Of a stretch of DNA of 33,370 bases, positions 1 to 7,374 are shown one piece after another (within the stretch, counting starts at the first letter, position 1; each line of letters opens with the position of its first letter). The notes under the pieces are model-generated. The model was not told the DNA's origin. It saw only the letters and a program-made list of their open reading frames with translations, and searched no databases. The DNA lies in assembly GCF_017545445.1 (NCBI RefSeq), contig NZ_JAFWOM010000035.1, positions 1 through 33,370 on the forward strand. Reading direction: 5' to 3'. The position numbers and the translations under genes were made by a program. This DNA comes from Fibrobacter sp. (GTDB lineage Bacteria > Fibrobacterota > Fibrobacteria > Fibrobacterales > Fibrobacteraceae).

Positions 1-1
1 A

Positions 2-61
2 AATTTTATTCAAAAAATATTTGATAATAATGGAAAGGCAACAAATGAAGAAATTCAATAA
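2..61 (+). CDS. 3' end of an unidentified AT-rich gene (partial)
   Basis: The reading frame from base 2 is open to a TAA at 59-61 and encodes a 19-residue C-terminus ([19 protein letters not shown]) that reads like ordinary protein. Its AT-rich composition is very unlike the GC-richer carB sequence that starts at base 61. The rest of the gene lies outside the window, so no family can be assigned. It could also be chance-open AT-rich sequence. Its stop codon sits exactly where carB homology begins, which makes this a junction worth checking. Confidence 0.35.
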   Translation, partial: NFIQKIFDNNGKATNEEIQ

Positions 62-66
62 CCATC

Positions 67-3000
67 ATGACCGACCCGGAAATGGCTGACCGCACCTACA
101 TCGAACCGCTGAGCGTCGATATTCTCCACGAAATCATCCGTCGCGAACGCCCGGACGCTTTGCTCCCCACACTTGGCGGCCAGACGGCTTTGAACCTTGC
201 CATGGAACTCAACGAACGCGGCATTCTCGACCGCTACCAGGTGGAACTCATCGGCGCCAAGGCCGAATCTATCCAACGCGCCGAAGACCGTCACTTGTTC
301 AAGGAAGCCATGCTCAAGATCGGGCTGGACCTCCCCCGCTCCGGTTCCGCACACTCCATGAGCGAAGCAACCGCTATCGCCCACACCATCGGAAGCTGGC
401 CCTTGATCATCCGTCCGGGCTTTACGCTTGGTGGTACTGGTGGTGGTATCGCTCACAACGAAGAAGAATTCGAAACCATCGTGAACCGCGGTCTTGACGC
501 CTCGCTCAACAACGAAGTGCTTATCGAAGAATCGCTCCTCGGCTGGAAAGAATTCGAAATGGAAGTCATGCGCGATAAGAAGGGCAATGCCGTTATCGTG
601 TGCTCCATCGAAAACCTCGACCCGATGGGTGTTCACACCGGTGACTCCATCACGGTCGCCCCGATCCAGAGTCTTGATGACCGTGCTTACCAGGCCATGC
701 GCGATGACTCCTTGAAGGTCATGGAAGCTATCGGCGTGGAAACTGGTGGATCCAATGTGCAGTGGGCTATCGAACCGAAAACCGGTCGCCGCATCATCAT
801 CGAAATGAACCCGCGTGTGTCTCGTTCTTCTGCTCTTGCATCCAAGGCAACGGGCTTCCCCATCGCAAAGATTGCAGCACTCCTCGCCGTGGGCTACACG
901 CTCGACGAACTCCGCAACGACATCACGCAATCGACCCCGAGCTGCTTCGAACCGGCTCTCGACTACGTTGTCGTGAAGGTTCCGCGTTTCACATTCGAAA
1001 AATTCCCGAAGGCAGATTCCACGCTCGGCACCCAGATGAAATCCGTGGGCGAAGCGATGGCCATCGGTACGAACTTCAAGCAGGCCATGCAGAAGGCTCT
1101 CCGCTCTCTAGAAACGGGATTCGGTGGATTCGGTGCCTGCGCCAAGTGCGAAAAGTTCAAGGCCTACGACGACGAAACGCTCGCTAAGGAAGTTGCACGC
1201 CCGAGTGCAGAGCGCATCTTCGTGGTCTATGAAGCATTCCGCCGCGGTTGGGACATCGAAAAACTTTACGAAGTCACCAAGATTGACCGCTACTTCCTCC
1301 GTCACCTCGAAGAACTCGCCTGCTTCGAAGACGAAATTACGGCTGCAGGTTCTCTCGAAAACCTCGCCAAGGATAAGGCTCTCTTCCGCCAAGCCAAGGA
1401 ATTCGGCTTCAGCGATATCCAGATCGGTTACCTTTTCCACAAGACTCCGGAAGAAGTCATGGCAGTGCGTAAGCAGATAGGCCTCGTCCCGAGCTACTAC
1501 TCCGTCGATACTTGCGCCGGCGAATTCGAAGCAATCACTCCTTATTATTATAGCTGCTACGCCGACAATACCGAACCGGTCCGCGAAATTCCGGGTCACC
1601 AGAGCAAGAAGCGCATCATGGTGCTTGGCGGTGGTCCGAACAGAATCGGTCAGGGCATTGAATTTGACTACTGCTGCTGCCACGCTGCATTCACGCTCCG
1701 CAAGCACGGCTTCGAAGTCATCATGGTGAACTCCAACCCCGAAACGGTTTCTACCGACTACGATACTTCGGACAAGCTCTACTTTGAACCGCTTACGCTC
1801 GAAGACGTTATGGGCATTTACGAACGCGAAAAGTGCGCGGGCGTGATTGTTCAGTTCGGTGGTCAGACTCCGCTGAACCTCGCCATGCGTCTCAAGAAGG
1901 CTGGTGCAAATGTCATCGGTACAAGCCCCGAAGACATCGACCTCGCCGAAGACCGCGACTTCTTCAAGCAGCTCGTCACCAAGATTGGCATCAAGCAGGC
2001 TGAAAGCGGCATCGCCCACAACGTCGAAGAAGCCCTCGCCATTGTCGATAAGATCGGTTACCCGGTTCTCGTGCGCCCGAGCTTCGTTCTCGGTGGCCGC
2101 GGCATGGTGATCGTCTATAAGGAAAAGTACCTCCGCAAGTTCGTGGAAGAAGCTGCCGCCATTGGCGAAGGCAAGCCGATCCTCATCGACCGCTTCCTCG
2201 AAGACGCCACCGAACTCGATGTTGATTGCATCAGCGACGGCAAGCACACCGTTATCGGTGCCATCATGGAACACGTGGAACCCGCAGGCATCCACTCCGG
2301 TGACTCCGCCAGCGTTATCCCGCCGATGACACTCTCCAAGGAAATTCAGGACAAGGTCCGTGAATTCGCTAAGGAATTCGCCAAGGAACTCCATGTCGTT
2401 GGTCTCATGAACATGCAGCTCGCTGTCAAGGATGGCGAACTCTATATGATCGAAGTGAACCCGCGTGCATCCCGCACCGTTCCGTTCGTGTCCAAGTCCA
2501 TCGGTGTTCCGCTTGCAAGCTATGCAACACGCTGCATGACCGGCGAAACTCTCGAACAGATCGGCTTTACCGAAGAAGTCCACGTGCCCTACGTGAGCGT
2601 CAAGGAAGCAGTCTTCCCGTTCGTCAAGTTCCCGGGTGTCGATATCACGCTTTCTCCGGAAATGAAATCCACCGGCGAAGTCATGAGCCTCGATCGCGAC
2701 CGCGGCCTTGCCTACCTCAAGAGCCAGCTGGCTTCCGGCAACAAGGTCCCGAGCCAGGGCAACATCTTCGTATCCCTCAAGGACGAAGACAAGCAGAAGG
2801 CTGTGCCGCTCATCAAGCGCCTCGTGGAAATGGGCTACCAGATCTACGCAACGCGCGGCACCTCCACCATGCTCTACAACGAAGGCATCAAGACTCGCGC
2901 CGTGTTCCGCATCTCCCGTGGCCGTCCGAACCTGCTCGACCTTATCCACGATAAGGAAGTGCAGTGGATCGTGAACACCACCGAAACTGGCGCAGAAGCC

Positions 3001-3168
3001 ATGGTCGACGAAATCCAGATGCGCTCCAAGGCGGTCGTGTCCGGCATTCCCATCACCACGACCATCGCCGCCCTCACCTCTACCGTGGAAGGCCTCATGG
3101 ACAAGCACGACTTCGGAAGATTTGAAGTCTGCAGCTTGCAAGAGTACCACAGGCATGTGAAGAAATAA
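67..3168 (+). CDS. carB: Carbamoyl-phosphate synthase large subunit, N-terminally truncated
   Basis: CarB makes carbamoyl phosphate from bicarbonate, ammonia from CarA-bound glutamine, and two ATP, for pyrimidine and arginine synthesis. Both synthetase halves are visible: the first carries the [10 protein letters not shown] glycine loop and [12 protein letters not shown], the second starts at the [18 protein letters not shown] loop and contains [12 protein letters not shown]. An MGS-like allosteric domain occupies about the last 140 residues. The first readable residues (TI then [14 protein letters not shown]) match E. coli CarB from about residue 53, so the whole first pre-ATP-grasp loop is missing. 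An in-frame TGA lies at 46-48. Codons 61-66 (Thr-Ile) still match the family, placing the break at about 60/61. The rest is intact, so the break is recent or an assembly junction. Translation from ATG 67 would probably give an enzyme defective in the first phosphorylation step. No shifted ribosome site is evident. carA is not present. Confidence 0.93.
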   Translation: MTDPEMADRTYIEPLSVDILHEIIRRERPDALLPTLGGQTALNLAMELNERGILDRYQVELIGAKAESIQRAEDRHLFKEAMLKIGLDLPRSGSAHSMSEATAIAHTIGSWPLIIRPGFTLGGTGGGIAHNEEEFETIVNRGLDASLNNEVLIEESLLGWKEFEMEVMRDKKGNAVIVCSIENLDPMGVHTGDSITVAPIQSLDDRAYQAMRDDSLKVMEAIGVETGGSNVQWAIEPKTGRRIIIEMNPRVSRSSALASKATGFPIAKIAALLAVGYTLDELRNDITQSTPSCFEPALDYVVVKVPRFTFEKFPKADSTLGTQMKSVGEAMAIGTNFKQAMQKALRSLETGFGGFGACAKCEKFKAYDDETLAKEVARPSAERIFVVYEAFRRGWDIEKLYEVTKIDRYFLRHLEELACFEDEITAAGSLENLAKDKALFRQAKEFGFSDIQIGYLFHKTPEEVMAVRKQIGLVPSYYSVDTCAGEFEAITPYYYSCYADNTEPVREIPGHQSKKRIMVLGGGPNRIGQGIEFDYCCCHAAFTLRKHGFEVIMVNSNPETVSTDYDTSDKLYFEPLTLEDVMGIYEREKCAGVIVQFGGQTPLNLAMRLKKAGANVIGTSPEDIDLAEDRDFFKQLVTKIGIKQAESGIAHNVEEALAIVDKIGYPVLVRPSFVLGGRGMVIVYKEKYLRKFVEEAAAIGEGKPILIDRFLEDATELDVDCISDGKHTVIGAIMEHVEPAGIHSGDSASVIPPMTLSKEIQDKVREFAKEFAKELHVVGLMNMQLAVKDGELYMIEVNPRASRTVPFVSKSIGVPLASYATRCMTGETLEQIGFTEEVHVPYVSVKEAVFPFVKFPGVDITLSPEMKSTGEVMSLDRDRGLAYLKSQLASGNKVPSQGNIFVSLKDEDKQKAVPLIKRLVEMGYQIYATRGTSTMLYNEGIKTRAVFRISRGRPNLLDLIHDKEVQWIVNTTETGAEAMVDEIQMRSKAVVSGIPITTTIAALTSTVEGLMDKHDFGRFEVCSLQEYHRHVKK

Positions 3169-3227
3169 GACGAACGTAGCGGGAAAAGCCTTCCCCTCGC
3201 TTCAGCCCCGTCCCCACCCAAAGTATC

Positions 3228-3255
3228 AAGCCCGCGCAAGCGGGCTTCTTTTTTT
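3228..3255 (+). terminator. Rho-independent terminator of carB
   Basis: A perfect 8-bp stem (AAGCCCGC, GCAA loop, GCGGGCTT) is followed by a run of T. It lies 60 nt after the carB stop. Confidence 0.9.
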
Positions 3256-3643
3256 ACCCACCCCAGACGGGTCTTCCGCTACCCCTTCTAGCGGGCTTCA
3301 GACGCCAGCCCGCAACGCCTGGCTTAGACGCCTCCATCGATGGAAATACTTCATACCATTATTTATTTCTACGAAAACGATAAAGCTAGAAAAAGCTGTT
3401 ACAATCTTTTTTAGATAGATCTATTGATGTAATTAATGATCGAATAAAAAAAATGGATAATAAAAGGGATAACTTCAATTTCAAAAAGAATTGGTAACCG
3501 ATTTCCCTTAGCGAATGTATTTAATCGCTCAGCAACAATGTATATGGTTCGAGGATCAATTTAGAATTTTATAACTTTATTCACGTAATCAAACAATGAA
3601 CGATGACACAGTTTGATTTACACTCCCACCCTCTCTGTTTACA
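3256..3643. other. Intergenic region, no clear gene
   Basis: The first 85 bases are GC-rich and contain further GCGGGC/GCCCGC inverted pieces like the preceding terminator, but no T-run. From about 3340 the sequence becomes AT-rich. A short open stretch ending at the TAA near 3496 reads ...SFLDRSIDVINDRIKKMDNK... and may be a degraded gene end, but it is too short to support. I see nothing else. Confidence 0.5.
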
Positions 3644-4669
3644 TCACAAACATTTATAAAAGAAGGACAACTCTTTTTTATTTTCGAAAATCATTTTCCT
3701 AAATGATTTAAACAAATAAAGCAAGCCTAAATCAAATGAATCCTCAGTTTTTCCAAAGGATTGCATAAAGTCATCACTTCCATCATTATTATTAAATTTG
3801 AACGGGAGTTCAAAACCACCATGGGCAACAGAACACCTATGTTCATAAATTTTATATATATCCCTTTTACATTTCTGCTCTTCTAGATTCAAAAAAGATG
3901 AAATTTTTTCATACAATGTTTTTTTAGAACCGTTACTTTCGTATAAAGCCTCCTCTAAAGCCATAACAGCAAATAAACCACACATAAAAAAATCTTCATC
4001 AGAACCTTTTGATGAGAACATTCTACTATAAATCGAAAGGCTCTTCCCCAAAGCGGTTTTTCCGCAGAAATTTATGATATCATCTAAGGACAAAAACCAG
4101 TCTAACGTTTTTTGTAGCGAAATTTTACTCAAATAATTAGGGAATGAATCATCATTTTCATATAAATGAGAAAAAAGATTCAAAAATCCCTCTTCTTTTT
4201 CCAAATATTTTTCATTGTAAAAAACAATAAAATAATCTACATCAAAAAGTCCATCGCAATGAACACCCAAGGCATATGCTAAAGCATATTCAAAAATAGG
4301 CAAATCATGCAAAGTCGAATAAAAAAAATTTTCTTCAGGAGAAAGCCATATTCCATGTTCTTTATTTTCAAAAGGTTTTAGTAAATGAGATTGCTTTGAA
4401 ACAGTTATTTCAAACACAGCAATTTTATAGGGACGCATATGTTTGGGTTGAACCATTTGTGTTATATAATTATAGTTTTCAATATCATGTACAGATTTAT
4501 ATTCCATGTTCACATCATTGATAACAAAGGATCCGTTCAAAGCTTCTATTTCACCTAAAATATATTCTTCTATTTTTTTATCAATACAGTTTATGGGAAT
4601 AGGTTTTAATATTGGAACCGCCACATAAAAAACTTCTTTTACAATTTCAGCATTTACTAAAAGACCCAT
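3644..4669 (-). CDS. HEPN-domain-like protein of unknown function
   Basis: This 341-residue protein is cytoplasmic in appearance, with no signal peptide or membrane span. I do not recognise residues 1-220. Residues about 225-330 look like a HEPN domain: helices (FAVMALEEALYES), then IYEHRCSVAHGG with Arg278 and His283 in the R-x4-H arrangement that forms the RNase site in many HEPN toxins and defence proteins. A similar pattern marks Apea-like HEPN domains. The gene is AT-rich compared with the core genes, which suggests transfer. It lies 75 nt downstream of the RhuM-like gene on the same strand and may be cotranscribed with it. A role in RNA cleavage or phage defence is inference from the motif and the setting. 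A non-catalytic HEPN is also possible. Confidence 0.6.
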   Translation of the reverse strand: MGLLVNAEIVKEVFYVAVPILKPIPINCIDKKIEEYILGEIEALNGSFVINDVNMEYKSVHDIENYNYITQMVQPKHMRPYKIAVFEITVSKQSHLLKPFENKEHGIWLSPEENFFYSTLHDLPIFEYALAYALGVHCDGLFDVDYFIVFYNEKYLEKEEGFLNLFSHLYENDDSFPNYLSKISLQKTLDWFLSLDDIINFCGKTALGKSLSIYSRMFSSKGSDEDFFMCGLFAVMALEEALYESNGSKKTLYEKISSFLNLEEQKCKRDIYKIYEHRCSVAHGGFELPFKFNNNDGSDDFMQSFGKTEDSFDLGLLYLFKSFRKMIFENKKELSFFYKCL

Positions 4670-4744
4670 AAGAGTAAAACCTTTTTTTTTACATTCAACA
4701 ACACAATTTCAATACCTCAGATAATTTCTACAGACATTTCAATA

Positions 4745-5746
4745 TCATTTTATCTTCTTCTGCATTTTTTCGAAATTGTCCAAAAAATCTTTTTCTACAG
4801 GAGACAGTTGCAGCGCTGTTCGTTTGTTGAATTTTTCGTATTCATTGTCGGCTTTTGCTTTGGCAACCTCGGCGGAGATTTTACCCGCATGATTCAATAA
4901 GGCCTTACCCGATAGCTTCAAGAAATCATCTAATTTTTGAATCCAATCCTTCATGTACATTGGAATGTGGCTTTGAGCTTGAAGTTCGGCAAAATCCAAA
5001 TACAAGGATACAATTCTGTTTAGTGTATCCAGTTCCCGATCAGACAAATAGTTCTTGGCAATCTCGGCATCGGCCTGTTTTGGCAAGGCTCCAGTCCATG
5101 AGGTAAGCCCCATGAAATCTTTTTCAGCATCCGCTCGTTCAAAGATTACCTCGGCAGCAGTATGGCCGTGTGCCGAAAAATGCATCTTATTCTGCACAGT
5201 TGCAAAAAATTTTTTTGTTTCTTCCGTATTTGGGTCGTAGTCAATGCTCAATGCATATATTTCAAGAACTTTGCGATAGAACACCTTTTCAGAGGATCTG
5301 ATATCTCTGATGCGTGAGAGAAGTTCGTTAAAGTAATTTCCACCACCAGCCCGTTTTAATAAATCATCATTTAGAGCAAACCCTTTTATAAGGTATTCCC
5401 GCAAGACATTAGTAGCCCAAATGCGGAACTGCACACCCCTGTGTGAATTCACGCGGTATCCCACACTAATAATCATATCTAGATTATAGTAGGCAATTTG
5501 TCTTTTTACTTCACGAGGGCCTTCGTTTTGAACTGTTGCAAAAAATGCAACAGTTGAATCTGCGACGAGTTCTCCAGATTCAAGCACATTCTTTATGTGT
5601 CTAGAAATCGTAGACTTATTCCTTTGAAATAGCTCTGCCATTTGATCAATAGACAACCAAACGGTATCATCTTTTAACGACACCTCAATTTGAGTTTTAC
5701 CATCTTCCGTTTGATAAAGCAACACGTTTCCAAAGCTAGTATTCAT
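4745..5746 (-). CDS. RhuM-family protein
   Basis: The protein closely matches the RhuM ('virulence RhuM') family. It has an N-terminal helix-turn-helix-like part (WLSIDQMAELFQRNKSTISR), the hallmark segment YYNLDMIISVGYRVNSHRG followed by FRIWATNVLREYLIKGF, and a helical C-terminus ending in lysines. Family length is about 330 residues and this copy is 333, so it looks complete. RhuM genes are common in islands and near restriction or toxin-antitoxin genes; their biochemical role is not firmly known. I chose ATG 5746 over the GTG at 5752, because the promoter places the transcript start next to 5746 and there is no ribosome-binding site. It lies upstream of the HEPN-like gene. Confidence 0.85.
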   Translation of the reverse strand: MNTSFGNVLLYQTEDGKTQIEVSLKDDTVWLSIDQMAELFQRNKSTISRHIKNVLESGELVADSTVAFFATVQNEGPREVKRQIAYYNLDMIISVGYRVNSHRGVQFRIWATNVLREYLIKGFALNDDLLKRAGGGNYFNELLSRIRDIRSSEKVFYRKVLEIYALSIDYDPNTEETKKFFATVQNKMHFSAHGHTAAEVIFERADAEKDFMGLTSWTGALPKQADAEIAKNYLSDRELDTLNRIVSLYLDFAELQAQSHIPMYMKDWIQKLDDFLKLSGKALLNHAGKISAEVAKAKADNEYEKFNKRTALQLSPVEKDFLDNFEKMQKKIK

Positions 5747-5753
5747 ATACACA

Positions 5754-5782
5754 AATGTATACCATTTCTATAAATCTGTCAA
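5754..5782 (-). promoter_or_regulatory. Sigma-70-type promoter of the RhuM-like gene (leaderless)
   Basis: On the minus strand a perfect TTGACA (5782-5777) is followed by 17 nt and TACATT (5759-5754); TATACA overlaps it at 5761-5756. The expected start point is about 5747-5749, giving a leader of only 1-3 nt before ATG 5746. Confidence 0.7.
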
Positions 5783-5822
5783 GCCCCATCTTTTCAAGTT
5801 GTATTTTGACAAGTGCGAAAAT

Positions 5823-5860
5823 CCACAAAACTGCAAGCTCTTGCATTTTTAAATTCTTTC
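5823..5860. repeat. Direct repeat, left copy (partner at 7330-7366)
   Basis: The core AAGCTCTTGCATTTT (5835-5849) is identical to 7346-7360. Both copies begin with CCACAAA and continue with AAATT after one differing base. The pair brackets the RelB-like and Rpn genes. Confidence 0.55.
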
Positions 5861-5869
5861 ATACATATT
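5841..5869 (+). promoter_or_regulatory. Possible promoter of the RelB-like gene
   Basis: TTGCAT (5841-5846), 17 nt, CATATT (5864-5869). The predicted start is about 5876, one base before ATG 5877, and no ribosome-binding site is visible, so this would be a second leaderless transcript. Confidence 0.45.
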
Positions 5870-5876
5870 TAACAAT

Positions 5877-6047
5877 ATGAAAGAATTATCAAAAAATCAA
5901 TCCGTCAATTTAGGGTTCAATGGCAACAATCCTGCCCCCACCAAGGAATTCCTTGCGGCCATCGATGAGGGCGAAAAACTCGCCCACAATCCGAATGCCA
6001 AAACGTATTCGACTCCGCAGGAACTCTGGGACGAACTAGGCATCTAA
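5877..6047 (+). CDS. Small RelB/DinJ-like antitoxin (orphan)
   Basis: The frame encodes 56 residues, MKELSKNQSV... to a C-terminus reading HNPNAKTYSTPQELWDELGI. That ending resembles the toxin-binding tail of RelB/DinJ-type antitoxins (NPxAKxY..xxELxxxL). The N-terminus, where a ribbon-helix-helix DNA-binding part is usual, is short, so it may be a trimmed antitoxin. No RelE/YafQ-type toxin frame follows; the next gene is the Rpn nuclease 126 nt downstream. It may neutralise a toxin encoded elsewhere, or be the survivor of a broken module. Confidence 0.55.
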   Translation: MKELSKNQSVNLGFNGNNPAPTKEFLAAIDEGEKLAHNPNAKTYSTPQELWDELGI

Positions 6048-6173
6048 ACTAGGCTTTTTTTACAAAAAATCTGCCCAAATCTCCATTGTCATATTCTGAC
6101 ATCCCAGGAATGTATATTTGCAAAAAACGCTAAAAACGCCGCCTTTTTCGCATGTAGACGGTCGGAGGTAAAT

Positions 6174-7088
6174 ATGAACAGAAGCGAATTCATCGCCATG
6201 GCAAAGGATGTACATGAGCACCCCGAGCACCTGGCAGACTACAGAAAGATTTACAAGAACGTTTATCCGTTCAGCGACGGCATCTTCAAGATGCTCATGG
6301 CCAATGAGGCAAAACCCGAACGGACGGTAAAATTCCTGAACGCGATGCTCGGACTCACTGGAGATAAGGCCATAAAAACATATACATTGGGAGTCCCAGA
6401 GAATCCTGGGGTGCTTAACGACAAGACTGCCATCTTCGACATCTATGGAACCACGCAAGCTGGCGAGCCCGTGCTGATCGAGGTCCAACAGAATTTCAAC
6501 ACTCTTTTCGTTGACAGGCTCATCTACTACACCGCCCGCGTCATCTCGCGAACGGTCAAGAAGGCTCAAGACTACGACCTGCCGCATATTTACGTGCTCT
6601 CCATCCTGACCGAGAATCAATTCCCGAGGGAGCGCGACACCTATCTCCACCACGCTCAACTAGTGCGGAACCGCCGTCTGTTCTACGGCAAGTTGGACAT
6701 CTTCCTTGTCGAACTGGAGAAATTCTTCGCCATCGAGGACCGCACCCCGCACGAGAACCGCGAGCAGTCCGACAGAGCCGAAATGCTGCGGATTTTCCGC
6801 GATGTCCTTGAAGACAAGGATATCCCCGAAGAAAAACTGAAACGGTTCCTTGACAAGGACTTCGCGAATGATGTATCTTTTAAGAGGTTCACGGACGAAA
6901 CCCTTCTGAACGAGGTTGACGGAATGACGGACATGCTTTACGAAAAACAGGGCTCGTACCTGCAGGGAAAACAGGATCAGGCAATCGAAATTGCCAAGGT
7001 TCTGATAAGCGCCGGCAAACTAACTCCTGAAGAGGCAATCACCCTTCTTCACGTTTCTCAAAGTGACCTTCAACCAAGTTCCAAATAA
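6174..7088 (+). CDS. Rpn-family PD-(D/E)XK nuclease / putative transposase
   Basis: The 304-residue protein matches the Rpn (recombination-promoting nuclease; PDDEXK nuclease family transposase) family. The opening helix motif SDGIFKMLM lies at residues 34-42. The nuclease core is IFDIYG (Asp89) and PVLIEVQQ (Glu103, Gln105), with helices around FVDRLIYYTARVISRTV after it. A GGAGGT ribosome-binding site lies just upstream at 6164-6169. Rpn proteins act in recA-independent recombination and, in E. coli, in phage defence where an internally started C-terminal protein acts as antitoxin. Residue 251 here is a Met preceded by a GAGG, matching that design. The C-terminal 54 residues differ from the tail repeated downstream (7113-7301), so the tail may have been replaced. 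Confidence 0.88.
   Translation: MNRSEFIAMAKDVHEHPEHLADYRKIYKNVYPFSDGIFKMLMANEAKPERTVKFLNAMLGLTGDKAIKTYTLGVPENPGVLNDKTAIFDIYGTTQAGEPVLIEVQQNFNTLFVDRLIYYTARVISRTVKKAQDYDLPHIYVLSILTENQFPRERDTYLHHAQLVRNRRLFYGKLDIFLVELEKFFAIEDRTPHENREQSDRAEMLRIFRDVLEDKDIPEEKLKRFLDKDFANDVSFKRFTDETLLNEVDGMTDMLYEKQGSYLQGKQDQAIEIAKVLISAGKLTPEEAITLLHVSQSDLQPSSK
6912..6970 (+). repeat. 59-bp perfect direct repeat, copy 1 (copy 2 at 7101-7159)
   Basis: The bases from GAGGTTGACGG to TGCAGGGAAA are identical in both copies, which start 189 bp apart. Each covers a GAGG, an ATG 8 nt after it, and the codons for MTDMLYEKQGSYLQGK. Confidence 0.95.
6924..7088 (+). CDS. Possible internally initiated small protein from the Rpn C-terminus
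   Basis: ATG 6924 is in frame with the nuclease (codon 251) and has GAGG at 6912-6915, 8 nt upstream. It would give a 54-residue protein beginning MTDMLYEKQGSYLQGK. In studied Rpn systems such a small internal product blocks the toxicity of the full-length protein. Whether it is made here is inference; the same start context recurs in the free-standing gene at 7113. Confidence 0.4.
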   Translation: MTDMLYEKQGSYLQGKQDQAIEIAKVLISAGKLTPEEAITLLHVSQSDLQPSSK

Positions 7089-7100
7089 TTTTTTCTGGAT

Positions 7101-7159
7101 GAGGTTGACGGAATGACGGACATGCTTTACGAAAAACAGGGCTCGTACCTGCAGGGAAA
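7101..7159 (+). repeat. 59-bp perfect direct repeat, copy 2
   Basis: Identical to 6912-6970. The sequence between the copies holds the current Rpn tail and its stop codon. Confidence 0.95.
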
Positions 7160-7301
7160 GGAAGACGAACGTGATGAAATCGCCGTTGCCATGCTCGCCG
7201 AAGGCGATTCCATCAAGAAAATAGCCCGTGTGACCAAGCTTTCCGAGAATGATGTTCGCAAATTGCAGGCAGAACTTGCCAGCGAAACGACATCAGCATA
7301 A
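7113..7301 (+). CDS. Free-standing Rpn tail protein (duplicate C-terminal module)
   Basis: The 62-residue frame starts with the same 16 residues as Rpn residues 251-266 (MTDMLYEKQGSYLQGK) and then diverges into a charged helical tail. The last part, AMLAEGDSIKKIARVTKLSENDVRKL, is typical of the C-terminal ends of other Rpn-family proteins, where a helix-turn-helix-like segment (sIeeIaklTgLs) is common. It begins inside the second copy of the 59-bp repeat with the same GAGG-8-ATG context. It is either a stranded old tail left after a tail swap, or a functional small partner of the nuclease. Confidence 0.6.
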   Translation: MTDMLYEKQGSYLQGKEDERDEIAVAMLAEGDSIKKIARVTKLSENDVRKLQAELASETTSA

Positions 7302-7329
7302 TCTTTTCCGAATCAAGCACGCCTTAAGA

Positions 7330-7366
7330 CCACAAAGCAATTGCTAAGCTCTTGCATTTTGAAATT
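7330..7366. repeat. Direct repeat, right copy (partner at 5823-5860)
   Basis: Carries the same 15-base core AAGCTCTTGCATTTT at 7346-7360, with the flanking CCACAAA at 7330-7336. It ends against the GH30 stop codon and has no gene of its own after it. Confidence 0.55.
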
Positions 7367-7374
7367 TTTTTTGC

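Noticed and set aside
1108..3156. Long minus-strand open frame inside carB
   Set aside because: A shadow of the coding strand; the sequence is low in recognisable motifs while the plus strand is clearly CarB.
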